Shown: positions 5,700-13,210 of the stretch, piece by piece
Layout: the number at the start of each line of letters is the position of its first letter
Numbering within the stretch: position 1 is the stretch's first letter
Origin: Bacteroidales bacterium UBA4230
GTDB lineage: Bacteria > Bacteroidota > Bacteroidia > Bacteroidales > UBA932
Length of the DNA stretch: 37,805 bases
Assembly: GCA_002395605.1 (NCBI GenBank)
Contig: DGXO01000065.1
Span: forward strand, 1 to 37,805
Direction of reading: 5' to 3'
Program-made: the position numbers and the translations under genes
The notes under the pieces: generated by a model
The model's input: only the letters and a program-made list of their open reading frames with translations
Database searches by the model: none
What the model was told of the DNA's origin: nothing

Positions 5700-8096
5700 A
5701 TGAAACAGACCATAACAATAATAGCACTTCTTGCGGCGGCGCTGAGCGCCGCAGCGCAGCCTGCGGGCCGGGAATCCTGGAACAGCGGGTGGGATTTCAC
5801 CAAGGACGGCCAGACCAGAACCGTAAACCTTCCCCACGACTGGGGCGTTGAGGGGGAATTCAATCAGGAATACCCCGGAGAAACCGGAAAACTCCCCTGG
5901 TGGGGCAGGGCCCGCTATGGCAAAACGCTGGAAGTAAGCGCGGAGGACCTTGCAAAGGACATCCGCCTGGAAGTTGACGGCGCCATGTCCAACGCCTCCG
6001 TATTTGTGAACGGCATAAAGGCCGGCGGCTGGGCATACGGCTATAGCAGCTGGGCCGTAGACATTACGGACAGGCTCCGGGAAGGCAAAAACCGCATAGA
6101 GATTGTCCTGGACAACAAGCCGGAAAGTTCCCGCTGGTATCCCGGCGGCGGCATTTACCGCAATGTCTGGATTACCAAAACGGAAAAGACGTCCGTGGCC
6201 CACTGGGGTACATTCATCACCACCCAGATGGCAGCCGGCAAGGCAATAGTTTACAATAAAGTAACCCTCAAGGCCCCCGGAACCTGCATTGCCCGCATCT
6301 CCACCCGTATCCTCTACAGGGATGGCAACACAGAATACATTGTGGCCGAAACCCGCTCCGTGGTTGAGGCCTATAACGGCCGCACGGAAGTCCAGGACTT
6401 TGAAATCCTGAATCCCCGCCTTTGGAGCCCGGAGAATCCCCAGATGTACATTGCCCGCACCGTGGTGGAAACGGAAGACACCAAGGATGTCTACGAAACT
6501 CCCTTCGGCATAAGGACAGCCGAATTCCGCCCTGGCGGCTTCTACCTTAATGGAAAGAAGACTTTCCTCAAAGGCGTATGCCTGCACCACGACGCCGGAG
6601 CCCTTGGAGCCGCATGGAATGAGGACGCCTGGCAGCGTCGCCTTGAAATGCTCAAGGAAATGGGCTGCAACGCCATCCGCATGAGCCACAACCCTCCTGC
6701 ACCGGAACTCCTTGACATGTGCGACCGTATGGGTTTCTTGGTTATAGACGAGCTCACGGACACCTGGACCGTACCCAAAAAGGATAACGGCTATGCCACG
6801 CTCTTTGAGGAGTGGGCCGAAAAAGACCTCACGGCCATGATTCGCCGGGACCGCAACCATCCCAGCATTGTGCTCTGGAGCATCGGCAACGAATGCGGAG
6901 AGCAGGGCTGGCCCGAAAGATGGGACATTCCCCGCCGTCTCACGGACCTCTGCCATAGGGAAGACCCCACGCGCCTTACAACCGCCGGCAACGACAATCC
7001 CGGCGCGGCCTTCACAGGTTATGCCGAAACCATAGATGTGTACGGCTTCAACTACAAACCCCATCTCTATGAGAAGTTTGTTGAGGAGCACCCTACCCAG
7101 CCCGTGTACGGCTCCGAAACCGCATCCTGCATATCCACACGTGGGTTCTACCGCTTCCCCGTAGAGCAGGAAAAGGGAAAAGGCTGGACAATGGAAGCCC
7201 CCTTCCAGGTGAGTTCCTACGACCTCTACGCTCCCGGCTGGGCCTCCAAGCCGGACTATGAGTGGGAATACGAAGACAAGGTTCCGGAGTGCGCCGGAGA
7301 GTTTGTCTGGACCGGCTACGACTACCTTGGGGAGCCCACTCCCTTCAACATGGACCCATCCGTTTTCACAAACTTCCACACGGAGGAAGAGAAAGAGGCT
7401 TACCGTAAAATGGTTGCCGGTTGGGGCCAGCAGATCTCAGATGTCCCGCTTCCGTCACGCAGCTCCTACTTCGGCATAATGGACCTTGCGGGCTTCCCCA
7501 AAGACCGCTACTGGCTGTATCAGTCCCGCTGGCGCCCGGAAAAGCCTGTAGCCCACATACTTCCGCACTGGACTTGGCCCGGCAGGGAAGGGGAAGTAAC
7601 CCCCGTCCACGTGTACACTTCCGGAGATGAGGCCGAACTTTTCCTAAACGGCAAATCCCTTGGCCGAAAGCAGAAGGACGGCTACCGCATAGTTTGGGAC
7701 AATGTCCTGTACGCCCCCGGAACGCTGGAAGTGGTGTGCTACAAAAACGGCCGCGAATGGGCCCGTGACAAGGTTCAGACCGCAGGCAAGGCCGCAAAGC
7801 TCAGCGCCTATGCGGATTATGAGGGAGAAGACCTCTGCTATGTTGCCGTAGACGTGCTTGACAAGGCCGGCGTGCTGTGCCCGGGAGCATCGGCCACAAT
7901 AGAATTCAAGGTTAATGGCCCGGCCGAAATTGTTGCCACGGACGCCGGAGACCCCACCTCCCATGTGCCGTTCTACAGCCATGAGCTGCCTGCATTTGCC
8001 GGCAAGGCTTCCGTCATTGTACGCCGTACCGGGAATGGCCCCATTACGGTATCGGCCTCATCAAAAGGACTCAAAAAAGCAAAGATAACATTATGA
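5700..8096 (+). CDS. GH2 beta-galactosidase-type exo-glycosidase
   Basis: A 798-residue secreted enzyme with a Sec signal peptide (MKQTITIIALLAAALSAAAQ). It shows the GH2 order: sugar-binding jelly-roll (about 25-180, NLPHDWGVEGEF), immunoglobulin-like domain (about 180-290), TIM barrel (about 290-590: GVCLHHDAGALG, NAIRMSHNPP, DRMGFLVIDE), then C-terminal beta domains of the DUF4982 type. Predicted acid/base is E398 in WSIGNE and nucleophile E473 in VYGSETAS, so the enzyme looks active. GH2 members of this shape are usually beta-galactosidases, but beta-glucuronidase or beta-mannosidase is not excluded. I use the ATG at 5700, which begins the signal peptide; the frame opens earlier at 5661, upstream of the -7 box. 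Its stop overlaps the next start (ATGA). Confidence 0.92.
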   Translation: MKQTITIIALLAAALSAAAQPAGRESWNSGWDFTKDGQTRTVNLPHDWGVEGEFNQEYPGETGKLPWWGRARYGKTLEVSAEDLAKDIRLEVDGAMSNASVFVNGIKAGGWAYGYSSWAVDITDRLREGKNRIEIVLDNKPESSRWYPGGGIYRNVWITKTEKTSVAHWGTFITTQMAAGKAIVYNKVTLKAPGTCIARISTRILYRDGNTEYIVAETRSVVEAYNGRTEVQDFEILNPRLWSPENPQMYIARTVVETEDTKDVYETPFGIRTAEFRPGGFYLNGKKTFLKGVCLHHDAGALGAAWNEDAWQRRLEMLKEMGCNAIRMSHNPPAPELLDMCDRMGFLVIDELTDTWTVPKKDNGYATLFEEWAEKDLTAMIRRDRNHPSIVLWSIGNECGEQGWPERWDIPRRLTDLCHREDPTRLTTAGNDNPGAAFTGYAETIDVYGFNYKPHLYEKFVEEHPTQPVYGSETASCISTRGFYRFPVEQEKGKGWTMEAPFQVSSYDLYAPGWASKPDYEWEYEDKVPECAGEFVWTGYDYLGEPTPFNMDPSVFTNFHTEEEKEAYRKMVAGWGQQISDVPLPSRSSYFGIMDLAGFPKDRYWLYQSRWRPEKPVAHILPHWTWPGREGEVTPVHVYTSGDEAELFLNGKSLGRKQKDGYRIVWDNVLYAPGTLEVVCYKNGREWARDKVQTAGKAAKLSAYADYEGEDLCYVAVDVLDKAGVLCPGASATIEFKVNGPAEIVATDAGDPTSHVPFYSHELPAFAGKASVIVRRTGNGPITVSASSKGLKKAKITL

Positions 8097-8836
8097 AAAG
8101 GTTAGTTCCCGCCATTTTTGCGGCCATTCTCCTTGTGAGCGCCTGCGACACCTTCAAAGTGGGCGTGTTTGAGGACGAGATGATTCTGCCCCTGGAGGGC
8201 TCCCAGGAAGACTCCCTGTTCTACAAGGTGTCCATCCAGTATGCCTCTGGCGGCACGCTCATCCCCGCCATGGAACGGATTAACAATACAATCGTGGCTC
8301 AGGCCTTCGACTTGGAGGACTCGGATGCCGCCAACCTTGAGGAAACGGCCGTGCAGTATCGTGAGAACCTCATCGACGAATACATCACGGAGAACTCCGG
8401 CATGATAGGCAAGATGCCCGTACTCTCCTGGGAAGACAATATCATAGGGGAATTCACCGGGAAGTACAAGGGCTGGAGAAACTACCAGATAAACTATTAC
8501 TTCTACAGGGGCGGCGCCCATGGCTCCTCCACCTGTTCCCAGATAGTGTTCGACGCCAAAACCGGAGAACCCCTCACGGAGGACGCTCTCTTTGCCGAAG
8601 GTTATTTTGAGAACGTAGCCGCCCTCATGCAGGCCCAGGCGAAGGCCGATATGGAGGCCGAAAACCCCGATGTCCTGGACCTCCTGGAACTGGACCTTGT
8701 GGTTCCCAACGGCAATTTCTCCGTGGGCCAGAGCGGCGTCATGTGGCTCTTCCAACCGGACGACCTCCTGCCGCACGCCTTCGGCCCGCTATGCGTAACC
8801 GTGTCCTGGGACAAGCTGAAGCCCTATCTCAGGTAG
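8093..8836 (+). CDS. RsiV/DUF3298-type lipoprotein
   Basis: A 247-residue lipoprotein with lipobox LVSAC (Cys18). The segment YYFYRGGAHGSSTCSQIVFDAKTGEPLTEDALF is the mark of the DUF3298 domain, usually preceded, as here, by a DUF4163-like part with ITENSGM...SWEDN. The same fold occurs in the extracellular part of the anti-sigma factor RsiV, but this protein has no cytoplasmic sigma-binding segment, so it is not itself an anti-sigma factor. Its function is unknown; it may bind a surface ligand. It is translationally coupled to the GH2 gene by a 4-bp overlap. Confidence 0.8.
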   Translation: MKRLVPAIFAAILLVSACDTFKVGVFEDEMILPLEGSQEDSLFYKVSIQYASGGTLIPAMERINNTIVAQAFDLEDSDAANLEETAVQYRENLIDEYITENSGMIGKMPVLSWEDNIIGEFTGKYKGWRNYQINYYFYRGGAHGSSTCSQIVFDAKTGEPLTEDALFAEGYFENVAALMQAQAKADMEAENPDVLDLLELDLVVPNGNFSVGQSGVMWLFQPDDLLPHAFGPLCVTVSWDKLKPYLR

Positions 8837-8849
8837 TATTTATTTCTTT

Positions 8850-8898
8850 TTAAGGTTTTTTTAACCGGCGTTAACTGCGGGGTAAAGTGCTTTTTTAG
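8850..8898 (+). promoter_or_regulatory. TTAA repeat array upstream of operon B
   Basis: TTAA occurs at 8850, 8861 and 8871 (11- and 10-bp steps), followed by weaker members GTAA at 8882 and TTAG at 8895. The -7 box starts at 8909, about 14 nt after the last one. This resembles the arrays before susC and cotH. Proposed operator; inference from spacing only. Confidence 0.45.
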
Positions 8899-8908
8899 TG
8901 CGTGAGGC

Positions 8909-8916
8909 TATTTTTG
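8909..8916 (+). promoter_or_regulatory. -7 box of operon B
   Basis: TATTTTTG at 8909-8916 ends only four bases before the ATG at 8921, so the transcript should be leaderless or nearly so. The -33 position reads AGTG rather than TTTG, in keeping with an activator-dependent promoter. Confidence 0.55.
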
Positions 8917-8920
8917 CTTC

Positions 8921-11629
8921 ATGATAATAACCTTGCTAGTAACCGCCCTGATGGCCTTCGCCCCGTCAGAAGGCTTCACAAACCGTCTTGAAAAACCATG
9001 GCGGGAAGACATTTGTCTTAACGGATACTGGGACCTCCAACCCGGAGAACAATTCACGGGTGAATGGGAGCACACCAGGATAAAAATCCCTTCTCCCTGG
9101 AATGTCAACAGTTTTTCCTATGAAGGGCTTGAGGGACCGGACCACCGGAACTATCCCTCTTATCCGGAGCGCTGGGACACCCTTTCCGCCGCGTGGCTTC
9201 ACAAGACCGTGGAAATCCCGCGAGACTGGGCCGGAGACCGTATTTTCCTCCATTTTGAGGCTGTTGCAGGCAAGGCCCAGGTGTTTGTGGGGCAAACCCT
9301 GGTTGCAGAAAACTTTGACATTTTCCTTCCTTTTGAGGCCGATATAACCCCACTTGTAACACCCGGCGTCCGTGCCGAAATCTTTGTGAGGGTAATCTCA
9401 CAGCAGTGCTTTGAAGACCATGGCGGGGTGGGGCGCCGTGTCATCCCCGCCGGTTCCATGTGGGGAACCCATATTGCAGGAATCTGGCAGGACGTGTACC
9501 TTGTCCGCCGCCCCTCCGTGAGAGTTGAGGACGTTTATGTCCAGCCCCTTGTGGGTAAGGGCCTTCTAAGGCTGACCGTCACCCTCAGGAACCAGACATC
9601 GGATCCGGTCCGCGTAAGGCCGGAAGCCGCAGTGAACAAATGGGTTAACCTTGCCGGAACCACGGTCCGGGAAGCTCCTGTGCCGGCATGGGAACTTGGC
9701 GCCGAAGCCCTACGCGTGGGTTTCGGCCTGGTGACACTTGCCCCCGGCGCCACTGAAACGGTGACTTTGGAAACACCTGTAAACCTTGAAAAATGGACTC
9801 CGGAGCATCCCCGCCTCTACATCCTGCAAGTGGGGCTTTATCAGGGAAAAACCCAGACAGACAACAAATACGAACGCTTCGGCTACAGGGAATGGACCTT
9901 GGAAGCCGACAAACTCTGCCTTAACGGGGAGCCTTATCCCTTACGTGGAGACTCCTGGCACTTCATGGGTATTCCCCAGATGACCCGCCGCTATGCCTGG
10001 GCATGGTTTACGGCCATCAAAGCCATGAACGGAAATGCCGTACGCCCGCACGCCCAGGTATATCCCCGTTTCTATCTGGATATGGCCGATGAAATGGGCA
10101 TATGTGTCCTTGCCGAAACCGCCAACTGGGCCAGCGACGGCGGCCCTGCTTTGGAGAATCCCATATTCTGGGAGCATTCCAAAGACCACTTGAGGCGTAT
10201 GGTGATGAGGGACCGGAACCATGCTTCTGTCTTTGGCTGGAGCATTTCCAACGAGAACAAACCGGTAATCCTGTATGTGCATAAGCGCCCGGACCTCATG
10301 CCTCTCCAGGAGCAGGCATGGCGTGACTGGGTGGAGATAGTCCGCCAGGCCGATCCTTCCCGTCCCTGGATTTCCTCAGACGGAGAGGAGGACGGGGAAG
10401 GCATCCTTCCCGTGACCATGGGCCACTACGGGGATGCCGGCAGCATGCGGGAATGGAAGGCCATCGGCAAGCCCTGGGGAGTAGGAGAGCACAGCATGGC
10501 CTATTACGGTACGCCGGAAGAGGTGAGCCGATACAACGGTAACAGGGCCTACGAAAGTGCCCTGGGCCGCATGGAAGGCCTTGCCTATGAGAGTTACGCC
10601 CTTATCAAGGCCATGCGCGAAGCCGGAGCCTCCTACACCACGGTTTTCAACATGGTGTGGTATGCGCTGAAGCCGCTTCCGCTTGGGAAAAAGGACCTCT
10701 CAAGCGCTCCTACGCTTGATGACGGCATTTTCTTTGGCCCGTATGTGGAGGGCCTGCCGGGAGTGCAGCCGGAGCGTATCGGCCCATATTCATCCACGCT
10801 CAATCCGGGCTATGACCCTTCCCTTCCGCTCTATGATCCATGGCCGATGTTCGATGCCATGAGGGCTGCCAATGCCCCCGACGGCCCGGCCTGGTGCCCG
10901 TGGGCGGAGAAATACTTAGTCCCTCAGGACAGCGAATGTCATTCTGAGCGAAGCGAAGAATCTTACGACTCAGTAGTCCTTGTGGCCGCCCCGGACAGCC
11001 GCCTTGGCCGCATTCTGGAAGCCCAGGGCGTGGCCCTTTCCACAAAACCGAAGGGCCGTACGCTATACATCGTGGATGCATCCACGGAGAACGCGCTCCC
11101 CAAAGCCGCCGCTTCCCATGACATCTGGTACTGGGGGCTGCGGCCGGAGACATCGGCCTTCTATGGGCTTGAAATAACGCTTACTCCGCTTTGCCGTTCC
11201 TCCTTCCTCCCGGAGCAGCGCTCCTGGACCCGCGGTATGTCCAATGCCGATTTCTACTTCTGCGAAGTCCAGTCACAGGATGCCGCACGCTATACCCTCT
11301 GCGGCCCATTCGTTGAGGAGGGTGAAGTCCTCTTGAATGCCTGCAAGGCCGACTGGCGCCGCTGGAACAAGCGTGCCGAGGCCCTTAAGACAGCGGCCCT
11401 CCTGCGCAGCGAAAACGAATGCACGGCCCCGCTTCCGGTCATGGTGAAAAACGGCCGCCGGTGGGTAAGTACCCTGGACGATTTCCTGTCATCGGAAAAG
11501 GGCTATGCCGCGCTTCACGCCCTTCTGGAGCACGCCGGAGTTCCCTGCCGGGAGGTGAAATCGGCCTCTTTTGCCTCCTTTGACGACGGCATCTATCAAC
11601 CTGGAATCCTGACAAGACCTGTAAAGTGA
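8921..11629 (+). CDS. GH2-family glycosidase with an in-frame repeat insertion
   Basis: A 902-residue secreted GH2 enzyme. A short signal (IITLLVTALMAFA) precedes the jelly-roll domain (GYWDLQPGE, IPSPWNVNSF), an Ig-like domain, and a TIM barrel (about 320-640) with acid/base E445 in WSISNE and nucleophile E523 in GVGEHSM. The barrel entry LRGDSWHFMG differs from the first GH2, so the two are distant relatives, not recent duplicates. Exact specificity (galactosidase, glucuronidase or other) is open. Residues 673-681 read CHSERSEES, the product of a dispersed repeat (10938-10963) that leaves the frame open; it lies between the barrel and a C-terminal domain of about 220 residues. First gene of operon B; the next starts seven bases on. 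Confidence 0.88.
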   Translation: MIITLLVTALMAFAPSEGFTNRLEKPWREDICLNGYWDLQPGEQFTGEWEHTRIKIPSPWNVNSFSYEGLEGPDHRNYPSYPERWDTLSAAWLHKTVEIPRDWAGDRIFLHFEAVAGKAQVFVGQTLVAENFDIFLPFEADITPLVTPGVRAEIFVRVISQQCFEDHGGVGRRVIPAGSMWGTHIAGIWQDVYLVRRPSVRVEDVYVQPLVGKGLLRLTVTLRNQTSDPVRVRPEAAVNKWVNLAGTTVREAPVPAWELGAEALRVGFGLVTLAPGATETVTLETPVNLEKWTPEHPRLYILQVGLYQGKTQTDNKYERFGYREWTLEADKLCLNGEPYPLRGDSWHFMGIPQMTRRYAWAWFTAIKAMNGNAVRPHAQVYPRFYLDMADEMGICVLAETANWASDGGPALENPIFWEHSKDHLRRMVMRDRNHASVFGWSISNENKPVILYVHKRPDLMPLQEQAWRDWVEIVRQADPSRPWISSDGEEDGEGILPVTMGHYGDAGSMREWKAIGKPWGVGEHSMAYYGTPEEVSRYNGNRAYESALGRMEGLAYESYALIKAMREAGASYTTVFNMVWYALKPLPLGKKDLSSAPTLDDGIFFGPYVEGLPGVQPERIGPYSSTLNPGYDPSLPLYDPWPMFDAMRAANAPDGPAWCPWAEKYLVPQDSECHSERSEESYDSVVLVAAPDSRLGRILEAQGVALSTKPKGRTLYIVDASTENALPKAAASHDIWYWGLRPETSAFYGLEITLTPLCRSSFLPEQRSWTRGMSNADFYFCEVQSQDAARYTLCGPFVEEGEVLLNACKADWRRWNKRAEALKTAALLRSENECTAPLPVMVKNGRRWVSTLDDFLSSEKGYAALHALLEHAGVPCREVKSASFASFDDGIYQPGILTRPVK
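10938..10963 (+). repeat. Dispersed HSERSEES-type repeat, copy 2 (26 bp)
   Basis: Begins GTCATTCTGAGCGAAG and ends CGAAGAATCT, identical to copy 3 at 17685-17710. It lies within the GH2 reading frame and is translated as CHSERSEES at residues 673-681, in a linker, without breaking the frame. Confidence 0.88.
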
Positions 11630-11636
11630 ATTGGTT

Positions 11637-13196
11637 ATGAAAAAATGGTTATTATTATTGTTGTTTTCGTTGCTGGCGCCTTCTTTACAGGCGCAGACTA
11701 AAGTTGTCTTTGTGGGCGCCAGTATCACCGAAGGGGCCGGAACGTCTGACCCTGCCCGCCTTTCCTATCCAGCCCGCACTGCGGAACTGCTCGGGGAGGG
11801 TTACACAGTAGAAAACTATGGCGTGGGAGGATGTACCATGCTGAGGCATTCAGACTGCCCGTATTGGACAAGGGGACGGCTTGGAGAGGCCCTTACAAGC
11901 AATCCTGATATAGTTTTCATAGACCTTGGAGGCAATGACAGCAAGCCGTGGAATGCCACGCACCTGGACGAATTCCAGGACGATGCCGTCATTCTCACCA
12001 CCATGTTTCAGAACCTCCCTTCCCGGCCGCGCGTGATACTAATGACACCCACCCTTTTCACCAGGGACTCCTACGGAATCTCCGACAAAGTGTCACAGGA
12101 GCAGGTGTGTCCGGCCCTGTATGCCGCCGCTACGGAAACCGGGGCAGAAGTCCTGGACATGTATCCCGTCCTCCAGGAAGCCCGCCACACCCTGGATGGT
12201 GACGGCATCCATCCCAGTGATGAAGGGGCCCTCCTTTTGGCTAGGAAAGTGGCCTGGTACCTAAAGGCTTATCCTGAGAAGCCGGCAGAATTCATGACCA
12301 TTGACGGCATGGCCGACAACCCCTTTATCACAGAGCTCTACACGGCCGATCCATCGGCCCACGTGTGGGAAGACGGACGCCTGTACGTTTACGCATCCCA
12401 CGACATCGACCCGCCCCGCGGATGCGACCTCATGGACCAGTATCATGTCTTTTCCACCGACGATATGATCCACTGGACAGACCACGGGGAAATCCTCCGC
12501 GCCTCTGACGTGCCCTGGGGCCGTAAGGAAGGCGGTTTCATGTGGGCTCCGGACTGCGCCTACCGCAACGGCAGATACTACTATTACTTTCCCCATCCCT
12601 CAGGCACCCATACCGGCAGCACCTGGAAGATAGGCATAGCCGTTTCCGACAAACCGGCCTCTGACTTCAAGGTTAAAGGCTACATCAAGGGAATGACGTC
12701 ACATATAGACCCTTGCGTATTTGTGGATGACGACGGGAAAGCCTATATTTACAACGGAGGAGGCGGAGAGTGCTACGGAGCCCGCCTCAAGAAAAACATG
12801 GTGGAACTTGCCTCAAAACCGCAACGGATGGAAGGCCTGGTGGACTTCCATGAAGGCACTTGGGTGCACAAGTACAACGGAAAATACTACCTCTCATATC
12901 CGGACAATTACATAGATGGAAATGGAAAACAGTACAACCGGATGCATTATGCCATGAGCGACAGCCCTCTGGGCCCCTGGGAATACAAAGGCATCTTCCT
13001 AGATGCCACAGACTGCGACACCTCCCACGGCAGTATAGTAGAGTACAAGGGCCAGTGGTACCTGTTCTACCACGGCTGCCAGCTCTCCCAGATGGGGAAC
13101 CTCCGTTCCATCTGCGTGGACAGGCTCTACTACAATGCCGACGGCACCATCCGCAAGGTATACCAGCGGCACCACAGCTACAAACTCCGTAAATAA
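11637..13196 (+). CDS. SGNH esterase - GH43 fusion
   Basis: A 519-residue secreted two-domain enzyme. After a signal peptide (WLLLLLFSLLAPSLQAQ), residues 22-213 are an SGNH/GDSL hydrolase: block I GASITEG (nucleophile S29), GGND (block III) and DGIHPS (D189, H192). Such domains deacylate sugars. Residues about 222-519 are a five-bladed-propeller GH43 domain with general base D238 (ADPSAHVW), D358 (HIDPCVFVDDDG) and acid E406 (FHEGTWV). GH43 enzymes are mostly arabinofuranosidases or beta-xylosidases, and a few are galactosidases. The fusion suggests removal of an acyl group and its carrier sugar together. The GH43 half is clearly paralogous to the enzyme at 29215. ATG 11637 is preferred over an in-frame TTG at 11631. 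Confidence 0.9.
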   Translation: MKKWLLLLLFSLLAPSLQAQTKVVFVGASITEGAGTSDPARLSYPARTAELLGEGYTVENYGVGGCTMLRHSDCPYWTRGRLGEALTSNPDIVFIDLGGNDSKPWNATHLDEFQDDAVILTTMFQNLPSRPRVILMTPTLFTRDSYGISDKVSQEQVCPALYAAATETGAEVLDMYPVLQEARHTLDGDGIHPSDEGALLLARKVAWYLKAYPEKPAEFMTIDGMADNPFITELYTADPSAHVWEDGRLYVYASHDIDPPRGCDLMDQYHVFSTDDMIHWTDHGEILRASDVPWGRKEGGFMWAPDCAYRNGRYYYYFPHPSGTHTGSTWKIGIAVSDKPASDFKVKGYIKGMTSHIDPCVFVDDDGKAYIYNGGGGECYGARLKKNMVELASKPQRMEGLVDFHEGTWVHKYNGKYYLSYPDNYIDGNGKQYNRMHYAMSDSPLGPWEYKGIFLDATDCDTSHGSIVEYKGQWYLFYHGCQLSQMGNLRSICVDRLYYNADGTIRKVYQRHHSYKLRK

Positions 13197-13210
13197 GAAC
13201 TACCAAGAAT

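Noticed and set aside
5630..5863. N-terminal extension of the metallophosphoesterase
   Set aside because: It would begin inside the divergent GH2 gene and cross both promoters; ATG 5629 starts the first membrane helix.
5415..7379. 654-codon open frame on the minus strand
   Set aside because: Opposite the GH2 gene and across the divergent promoter gap; Gly/Val-rich with no domain, signal or start context.
8093..8836. Anti-sigma factor of the RsiV type
   Set aside because: Only the extracellular fold is present; there is no cytoplasmic sigma-binding part and no ECF sigma gene nearby.
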